DNA of 33,599 nt from positions 1-33,599 of the forward strand of contig NZ_RRYW01000026.1 of assembly GCF_014861365.1 (NCBI RefSeq), given 5' to 3'. A program made the position numbers and the translations under genes. The notes beneath the pieces are model-generated. The model did no database searches and was not told the origin of the DNA. It worked only from the letters and a program-made list of their open reading frames with translations. Of this stretch, positions 25,106-33,563 are shown one piece after another. The first letter of the stretch is position 1, and each line of letters begins with the position of its first letter. The stretch is from Psychrobacter sp. FME6. GTDB taxonomy: Bacteria; Pseudomonadota; Gammaproteobacteria; Pseudomonadales; Moraxellaceae.

Positions 25106-25778
25106 ATAGGTTCCTTAAGGTAAAAATTGTGGTCGTGCTGATTTACATTGGCGTTTTATCGCATTACTGCAAACGATCGGATGGCAAACGCTAATGTGGG
25201 ATTGCAGTCGCTCCTGTACGCTGTTCTGTCTAGGAACTGGTGGGATTAGAAGTCCGTTAATTGTGTCTCTAAATAGTACATCCAGAAGCACAAACTTTTT
25301 TGCCTTACATCTATATATCATTTTTTAGGCGTATAAGTCTAGTAAATATCACCATCATCAAAAGTGATGAACAACTTTTTTATAATTATAATGTATAAAA
25401 TGACCGTTGACGAAAACTTAGTAGTCAAAAAAAATCAAAGCCAATGTTGAATATTTTGACTGCTTTATGATTAGAAACTTAGGTTCTTTTATTGATTTTA
25501 TCAAACTTACTGTATGGAATAAGCGTCAAGCTAAAAATAAAAGTAATAGTTAAACCACTAAAACAAACTTTTGTTATATAAGATTAAGAAGTGAATGACG
25601 AAAGGTTATTAAACTGCCTTGAAAGGTTAAAAAACATTGAATATTTGGCCTTTTATTCACCTCATATCATATCAATATTAATAGTAAGGGCTTATAATAT
25701 TGCCGCTAGTTAAAGACTGCTTAAAACATTATTAACCGTTATTTTGTTCAATTAATAACCCGTCATAGAGAGTTCGAT
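25106..25778. other. Long AT-rich space between gdhA and the Roadblock gene
   Basis: About 670 bases of divergent control region. A minus-strand frame at 25115-25321 is open but has no recognisable protein. I see no repeat or RNA gene; the promoters of gdhA and of the following operon must lie here. Confidence 0.55.
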
Positions 25779-26141
25779 ATGCGTACTGATTCATTCCAGC
25801 AAATTTTGGAAGATTTAAACAGCTCATCAGCTGATGTTGAGGCTTCTGCCTTGATTTCTAACGATGGCCTTATGATTGCATCTGCTCTACCAACAGGTGT
25901 TGATGAAGACCGCGTTGGTGCAATGTCAGCAGCTCTATTGTCACTAGGTGACCGTGCAGGACGCGAATTGGCTCGCGGTAGCATTGACCGTATCATGATT
26001 CAAGGTGAAAAAGGCTACGTCATCATGACCTCGTCAGGTGATGAAGCGGTACTAACTATTATGGCAAAACCAAACGCCAAACTTGGTTTGATATTTCTAG
26101 ACATCAAACGTGCTTCAGAGGCGCTGGCCAAACTTATCTAA
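25779..26141 (+). CDS. Roadblock/LC7-domain protein
   Basis: A 120-residue single-domain protein. The region from VEASALISNDGLMIASALP through LGDRAGRELARGSIDRIMIQGEKGYVIMTSSGDEAVLTIMA is a typical Roadblock/LC7 fold, as in MglB-type regulators of small GTPases. No signal peptide or membrane segment is present. No MglA-like GTPase gene is in the window. It starts a run of five same-strand genes of sensory character, although 362 bases separate it from the next, so a separate transcript is possible. Confidence 0.85.
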   Translation: MRTDSFQQILEDLNSSSADVEASALISNDGLMIASALPTGVDEDRVGAMSAALLSLGDRAGRELARGSIDRIMIQGEKGYVIMTSSGDEAVLTIMAKPNAKLGLIFLDIKRASEALAKLI

Positions 26142-26503
26142 TCGTTGGTTTTAACGTGCTAACGTTCTTAAAGTGCTAACGCTGTGGTTCTCTTCGGCGT
26201 CTACAATATAGACTTCTTCTGTGTATAATACTTTAAATGAAAATGAGCTCACTGTCTCATAAAAATAATTTAAGGTATTACACACTGTTTATACTGAGTC
26301 AATGATTGAGGTTTTTGAAACTTGAGCTTTTAAAAATTGAGAAAACCCAATCCTAGCGCGTCATCATATTCAGCACCGTATAAGTGCTACTCATGAAAAA
26401 TAAGCATGTAGAAGCACATTAAAGACCAGTACCTTGAAAATAAGCATGAAGCAAACCCGCTTATTCATTATTATCTATACCACAATAAATAAAGGAGGTT
26501 ACG
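26142..26503. other. Space between the Roadblock and PAS genes
   Basis: About 360 bases without a gene. It contains direct repeats of GTGCTAACG (about 26156 and 26173) and of AAATAAGCATG (about 26398 and 26439). A promoter for the PAS gene is likely but not identifiable. Confidence 0.5.
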
Positions 26504-26998
26504 ATGGGTTCTCCACTCCCTGACGCAATGAAGCCTGACACGCCAGCTGAGCAGATCACGCTGACCTATCATGACGGCACCTCACGTACTATCTATGATA
26601 CTGGTGTTGAACGCCCTTATCCTGACGGTAAGCTGATTGTTTCACGTACCGATTTAGACGGTATTTTGACGCACGTCAATGATGCCTTTGTCGAAATTAG
26701 CGGCTACACTGCTGATGAACTCATCGGCCAGCCACAATCTATTTTGCGCCATCCAGATATGCCAAAAGCCGCCTATAAAGACCTATGGGCAACTGCTGAA
26801 GCAGGACAAAAATGGCATGGTTATGTTAAAAACTTGTGCAAAGACGGCAGTCATTATTGGGTTTATGCGACGGTTGTACCTAACGTTCGCCGCGGCGAAA
26901 CGGTTGGCTATACTTCGGTACGCCGCAAGCCTTCGCGCAGCAAAATTGACGCCGCCATCGCTCAGTACGCCGAAATGAAACAAAACGAGGAAGGATAA
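26504..26998 (+). CDS. Stand-alone PAS-domain protein, Aer-like
   Basis: A 164-residue soluble protein with one PAS domain (about 42-142). SRTDLDGILTHVNDAFVEISGYTADELIGQP, then RHPDMPKAAYKDLW, GQKWHGYVKNLCKDGSHYWV and VGYTSVRRK, resemble the PAS domain of the redox chemoreceptor Aer, which binds FAD. There is no output domain, so it must act through a partner. AAAGGAGGT lies just before the ATG, an unusually strong ribosome site. The next gene starts three bases after its stop, so the two are co-expressed. Confidence 0.85.
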   Translation: MGSPLPDAMKPDTPAEQITLTYHDGTSRTIYDTGVERPYPDGKLIVSRTDLDGILTHVNDAFVEISGYTADELIGQPQSILRHPDMPKAAYKDLWATAEAGQKWHGYVKNLCKDGSHYWVYATVVPNVRRGETVGYTSVRRKPSRSKIDAAIAQYAEMKQNEEG

Positions 26999-27001
26999 AT
27001 C

Positions 27002-27751
27002 ATGACGACACACAATATGTTAATCGCCCCTGATTTTTCGCCTGAGCGTTTTGCAGGCTGGCACATGTTTAATATCTTGATTCAAAAACGTGCCAACCTA
27101 AACATGCATCTCAATATGCCTGCCTCACATGCTGAGCAAGAGGCGCTTATCGATGCAGGCGACATGCAAGTTATTTATGCCAACCCTTTTGATGCAGCGA
27201 CGCTTATCCGTGAGCAAGGCTACCGTGCAGTTGCCCGTCCTATCGGCAAATCTGATGAAATGGTCATTGCCGCTGGTGCCAATAGCGACATCAATAATTT
27301 AGAAGACCTAGCAAATGGCGCGACCATTGCGATGGCCAATAACCGTGATGTTAAGCTCATTGGTTTACGCTTGCTTGAGGCGGTCGATTTAAACGAGGGC
27401 GATTTGAATTGGTCGGTGACCGAAACCTATCAAGCAGCAGCACGCCAAGTTATCAAAGGCGATGCACAAGCAGCATTCTTTTTGGCTGAGATTTTTCACA
27501 GCTTTTCACGTTTGACCAAAGCCCAATTAAACGTATTAATCGAAAGTGATTTGGCAGATATTAGCCATGTATTACTAATTAAAGACGGCTTTCCTGATAC
27601 AGACATTCTGATGAATGCCGTGTTGAATTTGCATAACGATGATGACGGTAAAGAAGCCTTAACAGAGCTTGGTATGCCTCAAGGTTTTGAAGCCATGGAC
27701 GAGGAAGATGCTGAGTTTATGATAGACTTGATGGAAACTTTAATGGACTAG
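27002..27751 (+). CDS. PhnD-like solute-binding fold without signal peptide
   Basis: A 249-residue protein of the periplasmic-binding type 2 fold related to phosphonate/phosphate-binding PhnD: IYANPFDAATLIREQGYRAVARPIGKSDEMVIAAGANSDINNLEDLANGATIAMANN and TYQAAARQVIKGDAQAAFF are characteristic. Unlike true importer subunits it begins MTTHNMLIAPDFSP, with no export signal, and no ABC permease or ATPase accompanies it. It is probably a cytoplasmic ligand sensor. It is coupled to the PAS gene (three-base gap). The ligand is unknown. Confidence 0.75.
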   Translation: MTTHNMLIAPDFSPERFAGWHMFNILIQKRANLNMHLNMPASHAEQEALIDAGDMQVIYANPFDAATLIREQGYRAVARPIGKSDEMVIAAGANSDINNLEDLANGATIAMANNRDVKLIGLRLLEAVDLNEGDLNWSVTETYQAAARQVIKGDAQAAFFLAEIFHSFSRLTKAQLNVLIESDLADISHVLLIKDGFPDTDILMNAVLNLHNDDDGKEALTELGMPQGFEAMDEEDAEFMIDLMETLMD

Positions 27752-27825
27752 CAGGTTCACTGGCATCTAACTTAGGTCATAGCCTATTGCGCTACAATAT
27801 TGGCTATGACTGACAGGACACGATT

Positions 27826-28443
27826 ATGTCTGATTTAGACCTTATCAAAGAAAATGAAATGGAAGCGCGCCGAGTGTATCGTTATTACTCACGCAAAATA
27901 TTTATCGCCCCAAACAACCGACATTTTCATGAACAACGTATCAATGCTGCCTTATTACTAAACGAAAAAGAGCCGCTGCAAGGCGCCGTCGCCGACTTTT
28001 TTTATGGCTGCTGGTATGACATCCCTTACGATGTAAACAATCTGTTTACGCGTATTAAAGATCGCCTCTACCCTCATGTAGAAAAAGGCTTTCGCGATTG
28101 TATTGATAAAAAAAGCTATATCAGCCGAAATAGTATGCTGGCGACCCGCTGGAGTGTACTGATATCGCCTTCTCTTAACGAGCAAAAACAACGCTTACGT
28201 ATCAGTAGTGATGACGCCAAAGAAATCTCTAAGGACATCACCGAAGAGCTAATGCAAGCCCGTGAGGATAAGGACTGGAGTACGATTGAGCAAGTCGAAA
28301 ACGAGTTCTTTGCTCATTGTATCGCTCGTCATGATCGGCTAGCCTTTTCTTTGGTTTGGTTCCGTTTGGGCAAAAGCGACTGGCAGTTCGATGAACGCTG
28401 GAACGATTGCCAACAACGCCTTGAGCAAACCGTTAAGACTTAA
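27826..28443 (+). CDS. Unrecognised 205-residue protein
   Basis: I do not recognise this family. The protein is soluble, charged and mostly helical in look, without a signal peptide or membrane segment. Notable stretches are MEARRVYRYYSRKIFIAPNNRHFHEQRINAALLLNEKEPLQGAVADFFYGCW near the N-terminus and an Arg/Glu/Asp-rich second half ending DRLAFSLVWFRLGKSDWQFDERWNDC. It lies 74 bases after the solute-binding-like gene and 29 before the next gene, suggesting one operon. A role as an adaptor of the PAS and Roadblock proteins is only inferred from context. Confidence 0.7.
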   Translation: MSDLDLIKENEMEARRVYRYYSRKIFIAPNNRHFHEQRINAALLLNEKEPLQGAVADFFYGCWYDIPYDVNNLFTRIKDRLYPHVEKGFRDCIDKKSYISRNSMLATRWSVLISPSLNEQKQRLRISSDDAKEISKDITEELMQAREDKDWSTIEQVENEFFAHCIARHDRLAFSLVWFRLGKSDWQFDERWNDCQQRLEQTVKT

Positions 28444-28472
28444 TTTATTGCCTCTTTACCCCCTTCATCACA

Positions 28473-29099
28473 ATGGTAGCCGCTATGTCCTCTTACTTAA
28501 ATGCTGATAAAACCTATCTAACTTTAACCCCAGCTGGTATTTTTGAAGCGTTTTCACAAAATGAACCTACTGCTGAGCAGCTGGCATTGCAAGACTTGTT
28601 GTCCTATGGGCAAACACTACTGGCCGCCGATTGGCTTGAACGCTATTCTGACCAATGGCTAGATACTTTTATTGAGCATGGATGGATTGAAAAGCTTTCT
28701 TTATTTTTGCCAGCGCCCAATTTACCATTAGATCAGTTTTTACCCTATGTAGTGGCAAGCTTATCTGGTAAACGCCGTGCAGCAATTGGCTCTGATGAAG
28801 GGTTTTGCCTAGCGCGTATCGGCTACACTCAAGAAGAAGCCGATATGCTCAGTGTGGCAGCGGCGGATTTTTCAGGATTTATGTTACGCCAAAAACAACG
28901 CGGCTGGGCAGTAGAAAGCCAAGCTATCTCCTTCTTTCAACAAGTCGATTTGCTGATTCCTGAGACCAGTTTTGTGTTTTTGTGGATTGACGGTTCGGGC
29001 TACGTACTTATCATCGATGGCGAGCCCTTAACCAACAGTCGAGCCTTTGTAGAGCTGGTTTGGGCGTTAAAAACGTCTGGATTGAGATTCCTTAACTAG
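28473..29099 (+). CDS. Protein with a Roadblock-like C-terminal half
   Basis: A 208-residue soluble protein; the start could also be the Met at 28485. Residues about 100-208 (AIGSDEGFCLARIGYTQEEADMLSVAAADFSGFML..FFQQVDLLIPETSFVFLWIDGSGYVLIIDG) have the pattern of a Roadblock/LC7 domain and parallel the order of the product of the 25779 gene (ISNDGLMIAS.. / AALLSLGDRAG.. / GYVIMTS). The N-terminal half is unassigned and helical. If correct, the cluster has Roadblock modules at both ends, which could form a heterodimer. Confidence 0.65.
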   Translation: MVAAMSSYLNADKTYLTLTPAGIFEAFSQNEPTAEQLALQDLLSYGQTLLAADWLERYSDQWLDTFIEHGWIEKLSLFLPAPNLPLDQFLPYVVASLSGKRRAAIGSDEGFCLARIGYTQEEADMLSVAAADFSGFMLRQKQRGWAVESQAISFFQQVDLLIPETSFVFLWIDGSGYVLIIDGEPLTNSRAFVELVWALKTSGLRFLN

Positions 29100-29404
29100 G
29101 GCCTGCCCTCAGTTACTCTAAACTCAACATTAAACCATTAGCCTGTGCATTCCATAAAGTAAAGATGTGCCTAACTCTATATTAGGCGCATCTACCTCAC
29201 CCCCCAAAGCCAGTAATAAGAATACCCTCAAAATTAACAACAACTTGTCAAATGTTAGGTCATACTATCACTCACTATATTATTTAATTGAAAACTTTAT
29301 AAAACTACCATACATTAATCATTTATCCTCTTAAACCAACCTCCTATTTGAAAGTGGCAATCACTGCCAAACCTTGCACTCTTGCTTATTTTTTAGGAAA
29401 GTTT
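29100..29404. other. Space with hairpin between the sensory cluster and the methyltransferase
   Basis: About 305 bases, no gene. A 12-bp stem AGATGTGCCTAA-CTCTATA-TTAGGCGCATCT (29162-29192) has one G-T pair and no T tract; it may mark the end of the upstream operon. Confidence 0.6.
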
Positions 29405-30073
29405 ATGACTTCGCTGACTACTGTGCGCGTACGTTATCAAACAATTGAAATTGGCAGCACCGACATCCACATTTGCACCCTCCGTGACAATCAGCAATTT
29501 AGTGATCCAGACGATGAGGCGCTTAAGCTAGGCATTTGCTCTGCTTCTTGGCCGATGTTTGGGGTGATATGGCCATCGAGCTTGGTACTGGCCAACCATA
29601 TGCTTGATTACGATATTACGGGCAAGCGGATTTTGGAAGTGGGTTGCGGTATGGCGCTGTCAAGCCTATTACTCAACCATCGCCATGCCGATATTACCGC
29701 AACCGATTATCACCCAACCGTTGAGTACTTCCTCGATAGGAATACCACGCTCAACAATAATAAAGAGATCAATTTTGAGCGTTTAGATTGGGCCCAAGAC
29801 AACAGTGGACTTGGTCAGTTTGATATGATTATCGGTAGTGATTTATTATATGAAGACCAACACATCGATATGTTGGCTGAGTTCATCGAGCGTCATGCCC
29901 TGCCAAAGTGTGAAGTCATCGTCGTCGACCCAGGACGTGGTCGCAAAAACAAACTCACAAAGAAAATGATAGAGTTTGGATTTAGCAGCAAGCATATTAA
30001 GCCTGAGGATACCACTTACCTTGACGTACCATTTAAAGGGCATATCTTGACGTTTTCGCGTGCGGCTTTATAG
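29405..30073 (+). CDS. SAM-dependent methyltransferase, class I
   Basis: Transfers a methyl group from S-adenosylmethionine, target unknown. The ATG at 29405 (222 residues) has TAGGAAA about eight bases upstream; the TTG at 29348 gives a longer but unsupported N-terminus. Motif I is ILEVGCGMALSSLLL, the acidic ATDYHPTVEYFLDRN lies at the motif-II position, and DMIIGSDLLYEDQHIDML is the post-II motif. The arrangement resembles the METTL/protein-lysine methyltransferase group (Methyltransf_16). It is single-gene, ending at a terminator. Confidence 0.82.
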   Translation: MTSLTTVRVRYQTIEIGSTDIHICTLRDNQQFSDPDDEALKLGICSASWPMFGVIWPSSLVLANHMLDYDITGKRILEVGCGMALSSLLLNHRHADITATDYHPTVEYFLDRNTTLNNNKEINFERLDWAQDNSGLGQFDMIIGSDLLYEDQHIDMLAEFIERHALPKCEVIVVDPGRGRKNKLTKKMIEFGFSSKHIKPEDTTYLDVPFKGHILTFSRAAL

Positions 30074-30137
30074 GACAAACCTGTTACGCTGTATTGAAAT
30101 TTCTGATACTGTATAAAATAAAAATACTGTATAAAAT

Positions 30138-30166
30138 AAAAAAGACTCCATTGATGGAGTCTTTTT
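30138..30166. terminator. Bidirectional terminator between convergent genes
   Basis: AAAAAGACTCCA-TTGA-TGGAGTCTTTTT is a perfect 12-bp stem with A and T tracts. It serves the methyltransferase gene and the convergent HdeD-like gene. Confidence 0.92.
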
Positions 30167-30187
30167 AGGGTGTGTCACCACTAAAAT

Positions 30188-30709
30188 CTATGTATTTCGA
30201 ACCAAAGGTGGTTGTACACGTGAATACATAATCAGCGATATGCCGTTTGAGATCAGCTCAACTGCCAATAATATACCAAGAATATAGGTCGCCGAGCGCG
30301 GATATCCACTAAATATCATAACAGCTAACGCAATCGAGATAAGTCCTGAGATTAATACGGGTATAAAAGCCACTGTCTTGCGTAGGCCGAAAGCAACAAC
30401 CACTCTCACGATACCTGTTGCCATAAATAAAATAGCAACCACCATGGTCAACGTTAATATACCTTGCAGCGGATCTTGTAGCAGCTCAATACCGATCAAT
30501 ATGCCAAGCACACCACCGATTGCAGCCAGCACTTTGCCAGTGGTACTATGAGCGCGGAATAGGGCAATAAACTGTAACACCCCCACCAAAAGGAATATAA
30601 ACCCTGCTAGTTGTTCAGCGGCAAAAGTGGCGCTAAGCGGATTAAAGAATGCAAAAATCCCTCCAAGAATACTGATGATACCGACCACCAGCCATAACGT
30701 ACGACTCAT
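30188..30709 (-). CDS. HdeD-family membrane protein (DUF308)
   Basis: Inner-membrane protein of 173 residues with about six hydrophobic segments in pairs, e.g. LWLVVGIISILGGIFAFFNPLSA and FIFLLVGVLQFIALFRAH, and a duplicated G-[IV]-L-x-G-I pattern. The HdeD family is linked to acid resistance in E. coli, but most members are uncharacterised. The gene is alone on its strand. No catalytic residues are evident. Confidence 0.8.
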   Translation of the reverse strand: MSRTLWLVVGIISILGGIFAFFNPLSATFAAEQLAGFIFLLVGVLQFIALFRAHSTTGKVLAAIGGVLGILIGIELLQDPLQGILTLTMVVAILFMATGIVRVVVAFGLRKTVAFIPVLISGLISIALAVMIFSGYPRSATYILGILLAVELISNGISLIMYSRVQPPLVRNT

Positions 30710-30872
30710 AACACGACCTTACTTTATATTTAATAGAAAGCATATTATATCGTAGCGCGTTTTTCATCTTGTATGACGGTGGTAATATATTCGAGTAGTC
30801 CTGTTAAGATCAAGGTCTGGGCGTTGTATTATACTCATAAGCCTGCTAACTGTTTATGATGGTTTATCAAAA

Positions 30873-31469
30873 TTAATCCATACTATGCTGCTGTTGACGC
30901 GTAATTTTATATAATACATGCTCAGCCAGTGGATGATTCGTATCAAGCGCAGGGTGATAGAAATTATCCTGCATGTTGGTCATGCCAATACGCTGCATAA
31001 TAAGCTGCGAGCGCTTGTTTATAGCAGCAGTAAATGAGACGACCTCATTGAGTGCTAACTCGTTAAAAGCAAACGCTAATGAAGCACGTGCCGCCTCGGT
31101 AGCATAACCTTGTCCCCAAAACTCTTTGCGCAGTCGCCATGCAATCTCGACAGCAGGGGCAAAAGACATATCTGTATGGGTTTTATTCAAGCCAACAAAA
31201 CCGATAAAATTTCCAGACGTTTTTGAGCCGTCTTTCAAACTTACCGCCCAAAGTCCCCAACCTTGATCAGCAATAAGCTGCTGACATTTATTAGCAATCA
31301 TATTACTGACTTTAGGAGTTAATAACTTAGGAAAATAGCGCATAACTTCTGGATCGGCATTCATCTCAGCAAATACCGCAAAATCAGCTGGCTGCCATTG
31401 CCTAAGAAAAAGACGTTCTGTTTCTAAAACCTGTATCATGGAATATTCGCCATCGTTAATATTACTCAT
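30873..31469 (-). CDS. GNAT acetyltransferase (RimJ-like)
   Basis: Acetyl-CoA dependent N-acetyltransferase, 198 residues from the ATG at 31469. That ATG lies inside the last codons of the upstream gene (ATGAGTAA overlap) and has AAGG eight bases before. An alternative Met at 31439 would begin MIQVLETERLFLRQWQPADF, the usual RimJ/RimL-type start. The acetyl-CoA site is near RLRKEFWGQGYATEAARASLAFAF (the Q/R-x-x-G-x-G/A region). The overlap couples it to the mocA-like gene. The substrate is unknown. Confidence 0.75.
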   Translation of the reverse strand: MSNINDGEYSMIQVLETERLFLRQWQPADFAVFAEMNADPEVMRYFPKLLTPKVSNMIANKCQQLIADQGWGLWAVSLKDGSKTSGNFIGFVGLNKTHTDMSFAPAVEIAWRLRKEFWGQGYATEAARASLAFAFNELALNEVVSFTAAINKRSQLIMQRIGMTNMQDNFYHPALDTNHPLAEHVLYKITRQQQHSMD

Positions 31470-32277
31470 CAATCCAGCCTTGTTGCTTGGCATAAGCAAG
31501 ATGCTCGGGTGTGTCGATATCATAACTGAGTTGCTTATTTCTGACGGTACTTATATGACTTAGCGGCAGTCCTCTAATCAAGTGGCGCAGTCCTTTATCA
31601 CCTACTAGCTCTGCCTGCCATTGCTTTAGTAGGTCATAATTAATCGCTAAAGGCAGTCCGATGATATCTTTTTTAGCCTGTGCAGTAACGGCAGTTTTAT
31701 CTTCTGTTGCGCTATCTAAATACATCCAGTCATCATTGTTACTATAACTGCTTGCAACCACTATCTTCTTGCCAGCTAATAATGCATTTAAATGCGGCTT
31801 ATCTAATAAAACCTGATCAACGCCCATGATTAACACACGATCAATAAGCCTGTCATCAAGATTAACCAATGTCTCAATACCCAAGCTCAAGCTATTCGCC
31901 ATACCTGTTTCAGGCGTAGGATTTATAACCGTATAAATAGTTGCATACTGTACAGCTATTGGCTCAATTGCTGATTGAATCCTATTACTAATACACGACT
32001 TGTTTTGAGTCACAGAATTGTCATGAGGAATGACAACAATAATAGCTTGTGGCTGAGTGCTCAATGCCAACTTAAGCATATGATTAATTAATGGTTCGCT
32101 ATTTTTGCAAAGTAATTGCTTGGCTTGACCAAGACGGCGACTCAAGCCACTTGCTAATATAATGATGGCGTGGCTGTTATGTGGCGGATGGGTTTTATGT
32201 TGAGTATAGCTTTGCTGTTGCACGCCATTTAGCTGCTGTGTTTTAGCTTCTACTGTTGTCGATTTATCCTTATTCAT
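31462..32277 (-). CDS. MobA/MocA-like NTP transferase
   Basis: Nucleotidyltransferase of the molybdenum cofactor cytidylyl/guanylyl type, 271 residues. The nucleotide-binding start is IIILASGLSRRLGQAKQLL, the variant of LAAGxSxRMGxxKxLL. TGMANSLSLGI and VLIMGVDQVLL follow in the expected order. A 35-residue polar N-terminal extension precedes the domain. Its start overlaps the end of xdhC by four bases, which supports a role in preparing the cofactor for xanthine dehydrogenase. Confidence 0.8.
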   Translation of the reverse strand: MNKDKSTTVEAKTQQLNGVQQQSYTQHKTHPPHNSHAIIILASGLSRRLGQAKQLLCKNSEPLINHMLKLALSTQPQAIIVVIPHDNSVTQNKSCISNRIQSAIEPIAVQYATIYTVINPTPETGMANSLSLGIETLVNLDDRLIDRVLIMGVDQVLLDKPHLNALLAGKKIVVASSYSNNDDWMYLDSATEDKTAVTAQAKKDIIGLPLAINYDLLKQWQAELVGDKGLRHLIRGLPLSHISTVRNKQLSYDIDTPEHLAYAKQQGWIDE

Positions 32278-33533
32278 ACGCAGCTCAGCGTTGCAATACT
32301 GCTCATGGCTGCTGTACCTGAAAGTTCAGTTTCTAAAGTACCTGTTAGCGATTTTTTATGATGCACAACGGCAGTTATCTGCGCCATGATACCAAGTGCC
32401 AATGCTTCAGGTCCGTCTCCGCCTAATTTATAGCCAATAGGATAGTGTAGTTTACTAATACCTTCCTTTAAGGCAGTAGGATTCTTTTTGACGGCATTAA
32501 TCTCATTAATTAGACGCTCGGTACGATAACGCGGACCCAATTGCCCAAGATATTTATAATGGGTCGAATGCTCTAGTAATACTAAAAGACGAGCACGGTC
32601 TTGGGTAAGGCTATGTGACATCAAAGCTACCGCTGCATTCTCACTCAATCTGAGTAGTTTCTCGTGTGCATCTAATAACAATGGCATCACGATATCAGCT
32701 TGAGGAAAGCGTAGGCGACTGGCATATTGTGCGCGACTGTCAATGACAGTGACATGCCAGTCTTGCAGCTTTGCCATGGTCACCAGTGGCATCACGTCGT
32801 TACCGGCCCCGCAAATAAGCAAACGTATTTGTGGTTGTAAGCGCTGTAGCAGCCACTCTGTCGTTAAACCTTCATTTTTTAAGATCACGTATTCAGTGTT
32901 TTTATCAGAAACCTCATGCTTTGATAACGCTTCAACCGTCTCTCTAAGCGCATGAGTAACAGGGTTTGAAGCATCTATTAAAGCTTGATTAGAAATATTA
33001 TCATCCTTAATAATAGTGAGTTTTCCGCTATTAATATAAGTTTCTATATCTACTCGTATACCAGCTGGTAACGGTCTAATATCATTGCTATCCGAACGGA
33101 TTAAAGTAGCTATCATTGCTGGCTGCTGAGTACGACGTACGTGGCGGATAATATCTAGGAATGGCAGCGCAGCTTTTAAACGCTCAAATAATACGTGTAT
33201 CTTTCCATTACAGCCTAAACCAAAATTTAGCTCGCTCTCTAAATCACTACGACCACTATATTCATTATTTTCGTCTAACGGCTCATCGCCAGTTTGGTAA
33301 ACCTGCACATTTGCACCGTTGCGAGTCAACCAAAAGGCGCGTTTTATAATATGCGGCTCAAGGCAACCGCCACTAATCATGCCAACTGAGCGTCCATCTG
33401 CACAAATAAGCATCATCGCGCCCGCACGGCGATATGCCGAGCCTTCGGTACGCACCACTGTCGCCAGCACCGCGTCAACGTTTTGCTCCTGCGCGGTGCT
33501 TGCTAGCTTAAGAATATCAGCGACCTGATTCAT
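32274..33533 (-). CDS. xdhC: XdhC/CoxI-family molybdenum cofactor insertion protein
   Basis: Binds molybdenum cofactor, helps sulphurate it and delivers it to xanthine dehydrogenase. The 419 residues have an N-terminal XdhC/CoxI domain (AVLATVVRTEGSAYRRAGAMMLI and GMISGGCLEP, then ELNFGLGCNGKIHVLFE), a middle section of lower similarity, and a C-terminal Rossmann domain (LLICGAGNDVMPLVTMAKLQDWHVTVIDSR). It is longer than many XdhC proteins (about 250-380). No xdhA or xdhB is in the window; they may lie beyond the right edge, but a repeat end sits directly before this gene. Confidence 0.87.
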   Translation of the reverse strand: MNQVADILKLASTAQEQNVDAVLATVVRTEGSAYRRAGAMMLICADGRSVGMISGGCLEPHIIKRAFWLTRNGANVQVYQTGDEPLDENNEYSGRSDLESELNFGLGCNGKIHVLFERLKAALPFLDIIRHVRRTQQPAMIATLIRSDSNDIRPLPAGIRVDIETYINSGKLTIIKDDNISNQALIDASNPVTHALRETVEALSKHEVSDKNTEYVILKNEGLTTEWLLQRLQPQIRLLICGAGNDVMPLVTMAKLQDWHVTVIDSRAQYASRLRFPQADIVMPLLLDAHEKLLRLSENAAVALMSHSLTQDRARLLVLLEHSTHYKYLGQLGPRYRTERLINEINAVKKNPTALKEGISKLHYPIGYKLGGDGPEALALGIMAQITAVVHHKKSLTGTLETELSGTAAMSSIATLSCV

Positions 33534-33545
33534 AATTCCTCTTAT

Positions 33546-33563
33546 AGGGGCTGTATAGAATTC
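33546..33563 (+). repeat. End of the AGGGGCTGTATAGAATTC element
   Basis: AGGGGCTGTATAGAATTC is identical to the terminal repeat of the element at 8397. It lies 12 bases upstream of the xdhC start codon, oriented so the element extends beyond the right edge of the window. The rest of it cannot be seen. Confidence 0.75.

Noticed and set aside
25115..25321. Small minus-strand open frame upstream of gdhA
   Set aside because: There is no ribosome site of note, no recognisable protein, and the composition is that of the intergenic region.
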